DNA from: JANNXQ01 sp038238555
GTDB lineage: Bacteria; Verrucomicrobiota; Verrucomicrobiia; Chthoniobacterales; Chthoniobacteraceae
Assembly: GCA_038238555.1 (NCBI GenBank)
Contig: JBBRXP010000003.1
Location: forward strand, 1 to 64,000
Direction of reading: 5' to 3'
DNA length: 64,000 nt
Shown: one piece after another, positions 25,033-34,510 of the stretch
Position numbering within the stretch: position 1 is the first letter of the stretch
Layout: the number at the start of each line of letters is the position of its first letter
Program-made: the position numbers and the translations under genes
Notes under the pieces: generated by a model
Told to the model about the DNA's origin: nothing
Seen by the model: only the letters and a program-made list of their open reading frames with translations
The model's database searches: none

Positions 25033-27600
25033 TCAATCGTCGTCCTTCTTCCCAGGTTTGGTGAAAACAAAGCCGGCGCGGACGGGCGCGGGCATCGGGC
25101 TGTGCGCGCCGCGCACGCTGCGCCACACGATCTCGTTGAGGCGCAAATCGTCGGCGGCATCCTCCTTGGAAAAATTCATCCGCCGTGACTCACCGGCGCC
25201 CCACGCGGTCTTCATGTTCACTTCATTCCGATCCACATCCACGGGCCGCGTCTCGTAGGCGCGCAGGTCGGGTTCGTTTTGAAAGCTCGCAGTCATCGGC
25301 AGCGCGGCGGCGTCGAACTGGCTCATGGGCTTGAGCCCGAGGATGAGCTCGATGGTCCGCAGCATCGAGCTGGTGGAATAGAGATGTGAATCGACGCTGC
25401 CGCGCCGGATGTAGGGGCTGATGGCGAAGGCGATGGTGCGGTGCGCATCGACGTGGTCGGGTCCGTTCTGCGCGTCGTCCTCGACCACGAAGATCGCGGT
25501 CTGCGGCCAGAATTTCGACTTGCTCACGGCCTCGACCACCTGGCCGAAAGCGAGATCGTTGTCCGCCACTTGCGCGGTGGGCGTGGGTTTACCGGGGCTG
25601 GTGCCGCTGGTGTGGTCGTTGGGCAAGCGCAGGATCTGCAGCCGCGGCATCTCGCCCTCTTGCTCGAAGCGGTGCAGTTCGGCGATGAAACGCTCGGCGC
25701 GTTTCACGTCGGGATAAGCAGTGTCGAAGCCGCGGAACTGCGGATCGAAGTGGCCTCGCAGCGCAGGCAGGCGGGCCGTCGCCGGGTCGCCGGGCTTCTT
25801 CCCATTTTGGACGAACTCGCCGTAGCTCCGATACGTGACGCCCGCGGCCTTTGCGCGATCCCACAAGTAACCGCCGGCCGGCGCCGCGATCGGAAATGCG
25901 CCCTCGCTCGGATAAGGAAACTTCCCGTGCTTCGCGTTGTGGCCGTAGGAGAGCGGCCACATTTTTTCCACGAAGTCGGTGGCATACGCGCCCATGGTCC
26001 ATTCGTGCCCGTCGGCGCTCACTTCGCTCTCGACGTAGAAGTTATCGAACAGCACAAACTCGCGGGCCAGCGCGTGGTGGTTGGGTGTGATTTTTTCGCC
26101 GAAGAGGCAGAGCTCCGCGGCACCATTGCCCTCCTTCATATCGCCGAGCACCTGGTCGTAAGTGCGGTTCTCCTTCACGATGTAGAGGCAGTACTTAATC
26201 GGGCTCGCCCCGCCCGGTTCGCGCGGAACTGGACTGCCGGCGAGCGCGGAGTCGTCCGGCTTTTCTCCCGTTGCTGGCAGGCACTGGTAGGCGAGCGCGG
26301 TCCACTCGGCGAGCTTCTTGTCCAGGCCTTCACCGACCGGCAGGTCGAGCACCGAGAGCGTCCCTTCGAAAAGCCCGCCGATATATTCGAGCACGCCGCC
26401 GATGGGCTTCCGTCCGGGCACGGGACCGTTGCGGTTCGACTTGGATGCGATGCCCTTGCCGTTGGCCACGAGCAGCCGCTTGCCGTCGGGCGTCACGCGC
26501 ACGCTCGTGGGATACCAGCCGACCGGGATGAAGCCGAGGCTGCGCGCCGCACCCGGCGTGGCGACATCGAAGACGGCCACGGTATTGATGTTGGCATTGG
26601 CGACGAAGAGGCGCCGCTCGTCGGGCGAGAGGGCGAGCGAGTTGGGCGTATTGCCCGGCAGCGCATCGGGCGTGAGCGTGGCGACCAGCGTCTCCAAAGT
26701 TTTGCCCGAGCCGGTGTCCACGATGGTCACGGAATTGCGGTTGGCATTTGCGGCGAAGAGGCGTTTGCCGTCCTTGGAGAGCAGCAACTCGTTCGGGTGC
26801 TCCTCGACTTTCCAGCGGCCGATGACTTTGAACTCGCGCGTATCAACCACCGCCACCTCCGCCTGCGCCCAGAGCGAAACGTAGAGCCGGCGGCGTTTCT
26901 CATCCAGAGCCAGGCCGTAAGGAAATGGGTCGTCGGAACCCGTGGCGTCGAGAAGCGCCTCCGCGCGTTTGGTGATGGACGGATCGTCGGTGGTCGCCGC
27001 CCGCGGCGGCGCCTCGGCTGGAGCGCGGACTTGCAGCGCCAGCTCGGAAATCCGCGGCTCGCCCGCGCCGAGAGCAACACGGCTGACGGTGTGGCCCCAC
27101 ACATTTGCCACGTAAAGAATGCGCCCATCGCCGCTCACCGCGATGCCCGCGGGGATGCCGCGCTTTTTCACATCCCGCAAAACGAAAGTGGCATGGTCGC
27201 CGAGAAAGCCGCGATCGAAGCGGAAGGCGTGAACCACTTCATCCCCCGAGCCCGAGCAGAAGAGCCGCGATCCGTCGCGTGAAAATGCGATGCCGTGAAA
27301 CGACTCATTGACCCGGACGCGCGAGTGAATCTCACGGGCCGCGATATCCACGATGACGATCTCGTGCGTGCCGTAGCCGCAATGAAGCACCGCGGCAAAA
27401 GCGCCGGAAGGATGCACCGCGATATTCGAGGGAAAATCCCCCACGCGAATCTGGAAGCCGACCGGCTTGAGCAACCACTGATTGGGCAGCCGCACCGTGG
27501 TGTCATCGATCTGCCCCGGCGCATCAAAAGCCCGCGGCTTCAGTGGAGGCTCGGCCCTAAGAGTGAGCGCGGTCAGCAGCAAGACAAGAAGCACACGCAT
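25033..27600 (-). CDS. Secreted YVTN beta-propeller fused to a phosphoesterase domain
   Basis: About 855 residues from the ATG at 27600, starting with a signal peptide (MRVLLVLLLTALTLRA). The first 380 residues are YVTN-type propeller repeats: GDFPSNIAVHPSGAFAAVL, NELLLSKDGKRLFAANANRN, NSLALSPDERRLFVANANIN. The rest is a phosphoesterase of the acid phosphatase/phospholipase C family, with KENRTYDQVLGDM, DNFYVESEVSADGHEWTMGA, VEDDAQNGPDHVDAHRT and SPYIRRGSVDSHLYSTSSM supplying metal-binding Asp, Glu and His. It is periplasmic or outer-surface. This bifunctional family is frequent in Verrucomicrobiota, Acidobacteria and Planctomycetes; the true substrate is not known. It lies alone between the cyclase and a desaturase-like gene. 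Confidence 0.85.
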   Translation of the reverse strand: MRVLLVLLLTALTLRAEPPLKPRAFDAPGQIDDTTVRLPNQWLLKPVGFQIRVGDFPSNIAVHPSGAFAAVLHCGYGTHEIVIVDIAAREIHSRVRVNESFHGIAFSRDGSRLFCSGSGDEVVHAFRFDRGFLGDHATFVLRDVKKRGIPAGIAVSGDGRILYVANVWGHTVSRVALGAGEPRISELALQVRAPAEAPPRAATTDDPSITKRAEALLDATGSDDPFPYGLALDEKRRRLYVSLWAQAEVAVVDTREFKVIGRWKVEEHPNELLLSKDGKRLFAANANRNSVTIVDTGSGKTLETLVATLTPDALPGNTPNSLALSPDERRLFVANANINTVAVFDVATPGAARSLGFIPVGWYPTSVRVTPDGKRLLVANGKGIASKSNRNGPVPGRKPIGGVLEYIGGLFEGTLSVLDLPVGEGLDKKLAEWTALAYQCLPATGEKPDDSALAGSPVPREPGGASPIKYCLYIVKENRTYDQVLGDMKEGNGAAELCLFGEKITPNHHALAREFVLFDNFYVESEVSADGHEWTMGAYATDFVEKMWPLSYGHNAKHGKFPYPSEGAFPIAAPAGGYLWDRAKAAGVTYRSYGEFVQNGKKPGDPATARLPALRGHFDPQFRGFDTAYPDVKRAERFIAELHRFEQEGEMPRLQILRLPNDHTSGTSPGKPTPTAQVADNDLAFGQVVEAVSKSKFWPQTAIFVVEDDAQNGPDHVDAHRTIAFAISPYIRRGSVDSHLYSTSSMLRTIELILGLKPMSQFDAAALPMTASFQNEPDLRAYETRPVDVDRNEVNMKTAWGAGESRRMNFSKEDAADDLRLNEIVWRSVRGAHSPMPAPVRAGFVFTKPGKKDDD

Positions 27601-27634
27601 AGTGCCGGCGTTATCGGCCTCGCCTTCCGGCAAG

Positions 27635-28450
27635 TCACTTCCTTTTCAACGCCCGCGCAAAGGGCTGGAAAAGCTGGCCGAGAATGTCTTTCGGGAATTC
27701 TTCCGGGATGCCGAAGTTCGACGGCGCGCGTCCTTTCGGCATGTAATAAGTGCCGAAGAGAATGTCCCAAAATGCGAAGAGGCCAGCGAAATTTTTGTCC
27801 CACGCCGCGCTGTCCTTCGAGTGATGCCAGCGGTGAAAGACCGGCGTCGCCAGCACATAGCGCAGCGGCCCAAAGTCCCAGTCCACATTGGCATGAATGA
27901 AGATCGCGTAAAACGTGAGGACCGGCGCGGCGGATAGGGACACCAGCGGATTGAAACCCAGCAGCAGCAGCGGCGTGACTTGCAGGAGCTTCGAGACGAG
28001 ATCGTTCACGGGATGCACACGCACGCTGCTCAGCCAGTCGAGATCCTCCGAGCTGTGATGCACCGCGTGAAATGGCCACCAGCGGCCGCGATGAAAGAGC
28101 CGGTGCGTCCAGTAGCCTATCACGTCCACGAGCAAGTAAATCTCGACGATCTGCAGCCACACGGGCTGCCGGCCCAACGGCCCGAAGCCCGAGTAAAGTC
28201 CGCCCTTCAATTGCTGCACCGTGGCGAGGCCGAATGCGACGAGCAACCCCGCTGGCAACACCAGCGCCAGCCGGGTGAGCGCTTTGGTGACGATGGGCGT
28301 GAAGAACCAATAACACACGTCCGTAAAGCAGCCGGCGCGGAAGACCGGCTTCCCGCGGCTCTTCCCAAGCACCCGCTCGACGGCGAAAAAAATCACCGAG
28401 AGTACGATCAAGCCGAAAGTGACGCTGGCGAAGGTGGAGGCGGATTTCAT
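27635..28450 (-). CDS. Sterol desaturase/fatty acid hydroxylase-family membrane enzyme
   Basis: About 271 residues from the ATG at 28450. It has four to five hydrophobic segments and the histidine boxes of the family: HRLFHRGRWW, HAVHHSS and HRWHH, plus FHRWHHSKDSAAWDKNFAG near the end. These ligate a di-iron centre in enzymes that hydroxylate or desaturate lipids at the membrane. The substrate could be a hopanoid, fatty acid or carotenoid, but cannot be told. It ends 34 bases upstream of the YVTN gene start, read on the same strand, so the two may be one transcript. The start region is shared with the divergent exopolysaccharide operon. Confidence 0.85.
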   Translation of the reverse strand: MKSASTFASVTFGLIVLSVIFFAVERVLGKSRGKPVFRAGCFTDVCYWFFTPIVTKALTRLALVLPAGLLVAFGLATVQQLKGGLYSGFGPLGRQPVWLQIVEIYLLVDVIGYWTHRLFHRGRWWPFHAVHHSSEDLDWLSSVRVHPVNDLVSKLLQVTPLLLLGFNPLVSLSAAPVLTFYAIFIHANVDWDFGPLRYVLATPVFHRWHHSKDSAAWDKNFAGLFAFWDILFGTYYMPKGRAPSNFGIPEEFPKDILGQLFQPFARALKRK

Positions 28451-28670
28451 GGAAAGGTCGGCATGCACGAAGACGCGCGACCGCGCGTGAAAGTTGCAAA
28501 GAACCCACGGGTGAAATGGCCGATGAATTGCTCAACATCCCGCGAATGGACCTTGAAGATGAATCCGCTTGTCATCCGCTTGAGAATTTTCGTAACGTCC
28601 GCGCCCAATGATTTCGCGAAAGAAGACGCCCTGCTTCGGGGCAGGATCGCCCTCGGTTGCCGCTCAAAAG

Positions 28671-30074
28671 ATGCGGCGCAACAACTCGGCCAGACTGTTT
28701 TTCGCGGTGCTTTGCGGCGCTTCCATTTTTGATTCCGCTCTCGCCTCCCCATCGCGCACCACGCTCAGCGAGCGGCGCGGCCAGCGGCCGTCGTCAGCGC
28801 CTCAGATTCATCCGCAGGCGGAAGACGGCGAACTGCCGAGCGCGTTGCGCGGCGGCCAGATTGGCGATTCGCTTTTCGAGTCCGCCCCTCTCGACCGGCG
28901 CAATCTCGATGCCGCCGAATCGGCCGCCGAACCCGTGGTCTTCCTCAATGGAAGAGAGCAGCCGCGAGCGGGCCGCTGGAAGGCTGCGCCGCATGTGGAC
29001 GTGAAGGTAACCTACGACGACAACATCTTCATTCAGCCAACCCATCGTGTCGCCGACGTGTTCTTCACGCTCTCGCCGGGGTTGTCATTCGGATTCTGGG
29101 ATAACGAACAACGACTGGAAAACTTTCTGGAGCGCGGCCGCAAGGCCAGCACCATTCTCCGGGACGAGGGTAACTTCCTGTTGGTCGATTACACGCCGAG
29201 CTTCGTTATTTTCTCCGATAACTCTTCCGAGGACTCCTTCGATCAGGACGCGCTCTTCGATGCGCAGTGGCAGGTCGCAAAACTCACACTCGGCGCGCGC
29301 GTTCATTTCGAGTCCCGGCGCGAAGCGGATATCGACGTCGGCGAGCGGATCCGGCGCAAGACGGTCGAGTCGGAACTGACCGCGAGCTATCTGCTGACCG
29401 GGAAGACTTCGGTCGAAGTTGACTTTTATAACACCATCGAAGACCGCGGTAACTTCCTCCAGACAGTCGAATGGAGAAACGAAGATTACCTCAACTATCG
29501 GGTTACTCCCGTCTTTCAAGTGAGCTTCGGCCTCGCCTTTGGAAACCTGGAGGTAAGGGATAGTCATAACCAGCAATTCGAGCGAATCCTCGCGCGGGGC
29601 TCTTACTCGATAACGGAGAAGCTAAACGTCGAAACGCGAGCCGGAATCGAATTCCGCCAGTCGAGCGCCGAAGCAGGCGATCAGACAAACCCAATTTTCG
29701 ACTTCCAGGTAGCTTATGAACCGGACGCCGAAACGAGGATCGACTTCGATGCCTACCGCCGGGTGGAAACTTCCACCTCCGAGCCGGACCGCAATATCAC
29801 CGCGCTCGGAGTTTCGTTGAAACTATCCCGCAGGATTTACCACGGCTTGCGTGCGAGCGTCGAAGGTGGTTATCGCTTTTCGGATTACACCGCCGGTCGG
29901 AACTCCCTGGCGCGCTCCGACCATTACTTCTACATCCGCCCGGGGCTCCTGTATAACTTCGCATCCTGGGGAAGCGCGGAATTGAGTTATCTCTACCGGG
30001 AAAACGATTCCACCCAGGACTCATCGACCTTCAGTAATAATCAGGTCGAATTCGGAGTAAGTCTGATTTTTTAA
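28671..30074 (+). CDS. Outer-membrane beta-barrel protein of the exopolysaccharide locus
   Basis: About 467 residues from the ATG at 28671; an upstream frame extends to 28608. A signal peptide (RRNNSARLFFAVLCGASIF, then ALA) is followed by a linker with Pro, Gln and Asp, and then many alternating strands ending in VEFGVSLIF. The final Phe is the outer-membrane barrel signature. The protein is likely an EpsL/porin-like element that lets polymer through or stabilises the Wza channel. It is the first gene of the locus, eight bases before the Wza-like gene. Confidence 0.75.
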   Translation: MRRNNSARLFFAVLCGASIFDSALASPSRTTLSERRGQRPSSAPQIHPQAEDGELPSALRGGQIGDSLFESAPLDRRNLDAAESAAEPVVFLNGREQPRAGRWKAAPHVDVKVTYDDNIFIQPTHRVADVFFTLSPGLSFGFWDNEQRLENFLERGRKASTILRDEGNFLLVDYTPSFVIFSDNSSEDSFDQDALFDAQWQVAKLTLGARVHFESRREADIDVGERIRRKTVESELTASYLLTGKTSVEVDFYNTIEDRGNFLQTVEWRNEDYLNYRVTPVFQVSFGLAFGNLEVRDSHNQQFERILARGSYSITEKLNVETRAGIEFRQSSAEAGDQTNPIFDFQVAYEPDAETRIDFDAYRRVETSTSEPDRNITALGVSLKLSRRIYHGLRASVEGGYRFSDYTAGRNSLARSDHYFYIRPGLLYNFASWGSAELSYLYRENDSTQDSSTFSNNQVEFGVSLIF

Positions 30075-30082
30075 GAATAGCC

Positions 30083-30682
30083 ATGTCTCGCGTTTGTCAG
30101 GCTTTGATTTTGATCGCTCTATCTCTCGGATCGAAGCTCGTTGCGCAGCAGCCGCCCGCCACCGCCAAGGTGGAGGTGTCTCCCAATTACGTCCTTGGTC
30201 CTAACGATGTAATATCCATTAAAGTCTTCGACGAACCGGAACTCGATACCACGCTCCGCATCCCGGAGGAGGGCGCCGTGAATTTCCCTTTGATCGGCGA
30301 GATCACTTTGCATGGAAAGAATGTGCAGCAAGCTGCGAAGTTGATTCGCGACCGGCTTGCCGAACGCTATCTGGTGAATCCCCAGGTCAACGTGATGGTG
30401 ATGGAAGCCACCAAACATCTTGTAACAGTTCTCGGCCAGGTCCAACGCCCCGGCACCTACCGTTTCCCCGACCGCGATGCCCTTAATCTTATCCAAGTCA
30501 TCGGGATAGCCGGAGGTTATACCCGCCTGGCCGACTCTTCGCACGTAACCGTAAAACGCCTGATCAAACAAAAAGAAACAGTCTTCAAATTGAATGCAAA
30601 GAAGATGGCCAGCGAGCAAAGCAGCAAGGCATTTGAAATCATGCCCGGCGACATAGTCATCATCGGCGAACGTATTTTCTGA
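30083..30682 (+). CDS. Polysaccharide export protein (Wza/BexD family)
   Basis: This 199-residue periplasmic protein has a signal peptide (SRVCQALILIALSLGSKLVA) and the poly-export domain NYVLGPNDVISIKVFDEPEL. A SLBB-type domain follows (HLVTVLGQVQRPGTYRFPD). There is no C-terminal amphipathic helix as in Wza, so the outer-membrane pore may be supplied by the preceding barrel. It is shorter than E. coli Wza (379), as is common in other phyla. The next gene begins two bases after its stop, so it is made together with the Wzc-like kinase. Confidence 0.88.
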   Translation: MSRVCQALILIALSLGSKLVAQQPPATAKVEVSPNYVLGPNDVISIKVFDEPELDTTLRIPEEGAVNFPLIGEITLHGKNVQQAAKLIRDRLAERYLVNPQVNVMVMEATKHLVTVLGQVQRPGTYRFPDRDALNLIQVIGIAGGYTRLADSSHVTVKRLIKQKETVFKLNAKKMASEQSSKAFEIMPGDIVIIGERIF

Positions 30683-30683
30683 G

Positions 30684-32897
30684 GTGGATATCTCCGCACA
30701 ACAGCCCCTCCCTGCCACTTTTGGCTCGGACCTCAAAGCGACTTTGCGAGCGTTGCGGCGCAAGGCTTGGCTCATCGCGCTCTGCACATTGGCAGCGGGT
30801 TTTCTCGGCGCGCTATACGCCTACCGCAGCCCGAAAATCTACTCTTCACAAGCAATCATCCAAATCGAGCAGGAAGAGCAGAGAGTCCTGAAGATCGAAA
30901 AACTTGCTTCCGACGATCTTAAGACTCAGGAAGTGCTTTCGACCATTGAGCAGAATCTCACCAGTCCGGAACTCTTGCTCCGGGTGATCGAGGTTAATAA
31001 CCTGAACAAGAGTTCCGCATTCCTCCCGGAACTAAGACGCCCGGTCTCAAGCGGCGACATGCAGGAGGCTCTCGCCCGTCATATCTCCTCGAAGGTGCGG
31101 CGCGGCACGCGGCTCATCGACATCAAGGTCGAGGAGCGCAGCCCGGGGATGGCGCAACAGGTGGCGCAGATGTTACTTCGGGAGTTCGAACGCCAGGGGA
31201 TCGAGGCGCGCACGGAGAACTTAAAGTTGGCGCATGACTTCCTTCTTCGGGAAGCAGACCGGCTCAAAGACAAACTGGCTAGCTCCGAGGAAACGCTGCA
31301 ATCCTACCGGGAGGCAAGCAAGACGCTCTCCCTGGCGGATAAGCAGAACATTACTGTCGAAAAACTTAAGGACTTGAACCTTAAGGTCACGGAAGCCAAA
31401 GCAACCAGGCTCAAGCTCGAGTCGGATAACGCGTTGGTCGCCCAGCTTTCCGACAAATCGCCGCGAGGCCTGCTGGCCATTCCGAGTGTCGCGACCTCCG
31501 CTCCAGTGCTCGAAATGAAGAAGACCATCGGCGATCGTCAAGGGCAACTCGCCATTCTTGCGCAGCGTTACAAACCCGAGCACCCGAGATATGCCGCCGC
31601 CCAGAGCGAACTGGACGAACTGATCGCGGGCTTGGATCAAGCTGCCATCAAGGGAGCTCAAATGCTGTCCACGCAATACCAAGGAGCCGTGGATACTGAG
31701 AGGAAACTGGAACAAGCTCTCACAGATCTGGAAAAGGCCGCCTTGGAACTTACCCGGATCTCCATTCCTTATAACGTGCTGAACCGCGATGTGGAGTCGG
31801 ACCGTGTGCTTTATGAGTCGGTATTGGCCCGGCTCAAAGAAATCGACCTAACCCGTGGTGTCACACAGACGCCGTTTCGCATCGTCGCACGACCCCAGTT
31901 GCCCCAGCGGCCGGTTCGTCCAAATAAGTTGCAGATTCTTGAATTGAGCATCTTTGGCGGCCTCGCACTGGGTATCGGCCTGACTCTTCTCTCGATGCTA
32001 ATGGACGGCTCCTGCAGGACCGCCGACGAAGCAGAGCGGCGGCTCGGAATCCCCGCGCTCGCGATCATTCCAAAATGCCGCGAGATGACGGCCTCCACAG
32101 ATGGTTCGCTGCTTATCAAGCATCCCGATTCCGCGGCAGCCGAAGCTTTCCGCGGCCTGCGCACCTCACTCACGCTGCTAGGTAAGACTGACCCCGCCCG
32201 CCGAATGTTTCTTTTCACCAGCGCGATTCCATCCGAAGGCAAGAGTTCCTGTGCAATCAATTGCGCGACCGCATTCGCTCAACAGGGGCTCAAGACTCTC
32301 CTGATCGACGCAGACCTGCGCCTCCCGGTAATCGGCCGCAATTTTTTCCCCGACCAACCCCTCCTCGGATTAGCGGACATTCTCGCCGGTACAAAGGGTC
32401 TGGATGAAACCGCGCGGGCAACAGGCATCGAAAATCTGTTTCTGCTCTGCGCCGGAAGCCGTGCGATGGCTCCTGCCGAACTGCTCGCGAGAGACTCTTT
32501 GGGGATGCTTCTCAAGCAGGCATCCAACACATACGACCGCATCGTCATCGATAGTGCCCCGATTCATTCGGTAGCAGACACCCTCTTGCTTGCCTGCCAC
32601 GCGGACGCCGTTTGCCTTGTTATCTCCGCGACTCACACCCCGGCCGACGCGGTATTGCGCGCGCTGCGAAAACTTGCCACGGCGGCTTCAAAACCAGTCG
32701 GATTTGTATTCAATCGCGTGTCGTTACGCCGCGGGTTGGATTACTACGATAACCGCTACTCACTTGCGGGATATGGCGAAGCCAGGGCGAAGCACGGACC
32801 ACGGCACACAATGCCTGCGCCTTTACCGAAACGGCTCTCGATGTCTGAGAATACGCGGGGTCTGACAGGTAACGGAGAAGAGCGCGCTTCCGGTTGA
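30684..32897 (+). CDS. Polysaccharide co-polymerase with BY-kinase domain (Wzc-like)
   Basis: The 737-residue protein has a first membrane helix at about 29-48, a Wzz domain with coiled coil outside the membrane and a second helix at about 430-450. A cytoplasmic tyrosine kinase follows, with Walker A SAIPSEGKSS near 512, Walker A' LLIDADLR near 538 and Walker B YDRIVIDSAPI. The tail has a Tyr cluster (YYDNRYSLAGYGEA, near 686-699) that would be autophosphorylated. It sets chain length and couples polymerisation to export through Wza. A GTG start is used at 30684. About 270 bases with a repeat separate it from the flippase gene. Confidence 0.9.
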   Translation: MDISAQQPLPATFGSDLKATLRALRRKAWLIALCTLAAGFLGALYAYRSPKIYSSQAIIQIEQEEQRVLKIEKLASDDLKTQEVLSTIEQNLTSPELLLRVIEVNNLNKSSAFLPELRRPVSSGDMQEALARHISSKVRRGTRLIDIKVEERSPGMAQQVAQMLLREFERQGIEARTENLKLAHDFLLREADRLKDKLASSEETLQSYREASKTLSLADKQNITVEKLKDLNLKVTEAKATRLKLESDNALVAQLSDKSPRGLLAIPSVATSAPVLEMKKTIGDRQGQLAILAQRYKPEHPRYAAAQSELDELIAGLDQAAIKGAQMLSTQYQGAVDTERKLEQALTDLEKAALELTRISIPYNVLNRDVESDRVLYESVLARLKEIDLTRGVTQTPFRIVARPQLPQRPVRPNKLQILELSIFGGLALGIGLTLLSMLMDGSCRTADEAERRLGIPALAIIPKCREMTASTDGSLLIKHPDSAAAEAFRGLRTSLTLLGKTDPARRMFLFTSAIPSEGKSSCAINCATAFAQQGLKTLLIDADLRLPVIGRNFFPDQPLLGLADILAGTKGLDETARATGIENLFLLCAGSRAMAPAELLARDSLGMLLKQASNTYDRIVIDSAPIHSVADTLLLACHADAVCLVISATHTPADAVLRALRKLATAASKPVGFVFNRVSLRRGLDYYDNRYSLAGYGEARAKHGPRHTMPAPLPKRLSMSENTRGLTGNGEERASG

Positions 32898-33041
32898 CAC
32901 TTACGGAACAGCAATAACGCAACGTTCCAACATAACGGCGCATGCCGATAGCTCAGTCTAAATCAGTTCTTTCGGTCTTGCCATGCGGTAACTGGCAAAC
33001 GACCAAGGGCGGCAGCTTGCCAGGAAACATCGAAGCGCGGC

Positions 33042-33122
33042 AACGATCTGCGGCGAGTGGGTGCGAGCGCAACTCATGGAGCGCGGGCGGCCTCGCCCGC
33101 CAGCGCCCTCCCTGTGCGGACG
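33042..33122 (+). repeat. Hairpin repeat family A, copy 1
   Basis: This copy reads CGGCGAGTGGGTGCGAGCGC, then AAC, GAGCGCGGGCGGCCTCGCCC and GCCAGCG. It aligns over about 80 bases, with three small gaps, to the reverse complement of 52333-52410. Inverted repeats inside it (GGAGCGCGGGCGGCCTCG against CGAGGCCGTCCGCGCTCC, which ends at 33138) allow a hairpin. It lies in the gap between the Wzc-like and flippase genes. Confidence 0.8.
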
Positions 33123-33169
33123 AGGCCGTCCGCGCTCCGTTCCTCGCTGCCGGCGCAAGAACTTTTTGA

Positions 33170-34504
33170 ATGCAAAATTCCTGTTTGGCTAAGTCTGCAC
33201 TCCTGCACAAGGCTCCCTCGGCAACGCAGCCGCGTGGGTTGACACTTCGCGTCAATTTCGTGTGGACGCTCTTTGGCAATCTGGTCTATGCAGGCTGCCA
33301 GTGGTGCATGGTGGTGGCGCTCGCCAAGCTGGGTAATCCGGCGATGGTAGGCGAGTTTGCGTTAGCGCTCGCTATTGCGAGCCCGGTCATGATTTGCGCC
33401 GGTCTCTCCAGCTTGCGGATCGTCCAGGCCACGGATGCAGCAGGAGAGTATCGCTTCGGCGATTATCTTTCCCTGCGCCTGCTCACCACTGGCGTGGCGC
33501 TGCTGGCCATTGTTGCGATCTTATCCTTCTCCAGCTACGGCGCTCAGACATCCGCCGTGATCATGATCGTCGGAGTGGCAAAGGGATTCGAAAACATCAG
33601 CGATGTATTTTCGGGTTTCCTGCAGCAGCACGAGCGAATGGATCGCATTGCCATCTCGGCCATGATCAAAGGCTTCCTTTCTCTAGCCGCTGTCGCTGGG
33701 GGTATTCTTTGGTCCGGGAATCTGAGCGTTGCTGTATCCGGTCTCGCTCTAGGATGGGCCCTTACGCTTTTATTCTACGATGCGCCGGCCAGTGCTGCCC
33801 TATTGCGCAGCTCACCAGTCCCTCTGGTGGCATTGCGGCCCTGCTGGAACTCCACCGCGCTGCGAGCCCTCGCCCTTCTCGGGCTACCGGTTGTTGTCGC
33901 CGCTGCGTTGGTTTCTCTAAATTCGAATATCCCACGTTATTTCATTCAACACAGTCTTGGGATGGCAAGCTTGGGTATCTTCGCCGCCTTGATCTATCCC
34001 ATGATGGCGGGCACAACGGTGATCAACGCTCTTGGTCAAGCGGCAATGCCCAGACTCGCCCAGCATTTTTCCGCGGGTAACCATTCCGCCTTTTGCTCTT
34101 TACTCGCCAGGTTACTTTCCGTCGCAATCGCAGTGGGTGCGTGCGGGCTATTCGCCATCTGGCTGGCCGGCCGCCCGATCTTATCGCTCCTCTACAAACC
34201 CGAATACGCGGAATACGTCACTGTATTTTTCTGGCTTGGGATAGGAACGGTAATCTTCTTCGTATCGGGCCTTTTGGGTTACGGAATGAATGCCGTGCGC
34301 CATTTTCGCGCTCAGTTACTTGTTGCGGTCGCCGTTGCCATCGTCACCGCGGCGGCGTGCGCGATTCTGATCCCGCGTCATCACCTCATCGGCGCCGCAC
34401 TGGCAGTTACATTCGGAATGATCTGTCAGGCCGTCGCAAACGCCGCCGTGATCGCTTACGCGCTGCGCTCACCCTCTTCCCGATCATTTGCAACAGCGCC
34501 TTAA
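33170..34504 (+). CDS. Flippase of the exopolysaccharide locus (Wzx-like)
   Basis: The 444-residue protein has about twelve hydrophobic segments from residue 25 to the end, with a short basic N-terminus. It fits the MOP exporter superfamily (Wzx), which flips undecaprenyl-linked repeat units across the inner membrane. Typical features are the early LRVNFVWTLFGNLVYAGCQW segment and LVSLNSNIPRYFIQ. The gene is followed by a polymerase gene seven bases on. The N-terminal 20 residues may be extra, because the repeat lies just upstream. Confidence 0.85.
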   Translation: MQNSCLAKSALLHKAPSATQPRGLTLRVNFVWTLFGNLVYAGCQWCMVVALAKLGNPAMVGEFALALAIASPVMICAGLSSLRIVQATDAAGEYRFGDYLSLRLLTTGVALLAIVAILSFSSYGAQTSAVIMIVGVAKGFENISDVFSGFLQQHERMDRIAISAMIKGFLSLAAVAGGILWSGNLSVAVSGLALGWALTLLFYDAPASAALLRSSPVPLVALRPCWNSTALRALALLGLPVVVAAALVSLNSNIPRYFIQHSLGMASLGIFAALIYPMMAGTTVINALGQAAMPRLAQHFSAGNHSAFCSLLARLLSVAIAVGACGLFAIWLAGRPILSLLYKPEYAEYVTVFFWLGIGTVIFFVSGLLGYGMNAVRHFRAQLLVAVAVAIVTAAACAILIPRHHLIGAALAVTFGMICQAVANAAVIAYALRSPSSRSFATAP

Positions 34505-34510
34505 CTTTCG

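Noticed and set aside
25441..27282. Plus-strand frame of over 600 codons opposite the YVTN-phosphoesterase
   Set aside because: The minus-strand product has repeats and active-site motifs; the plus product is featureless.
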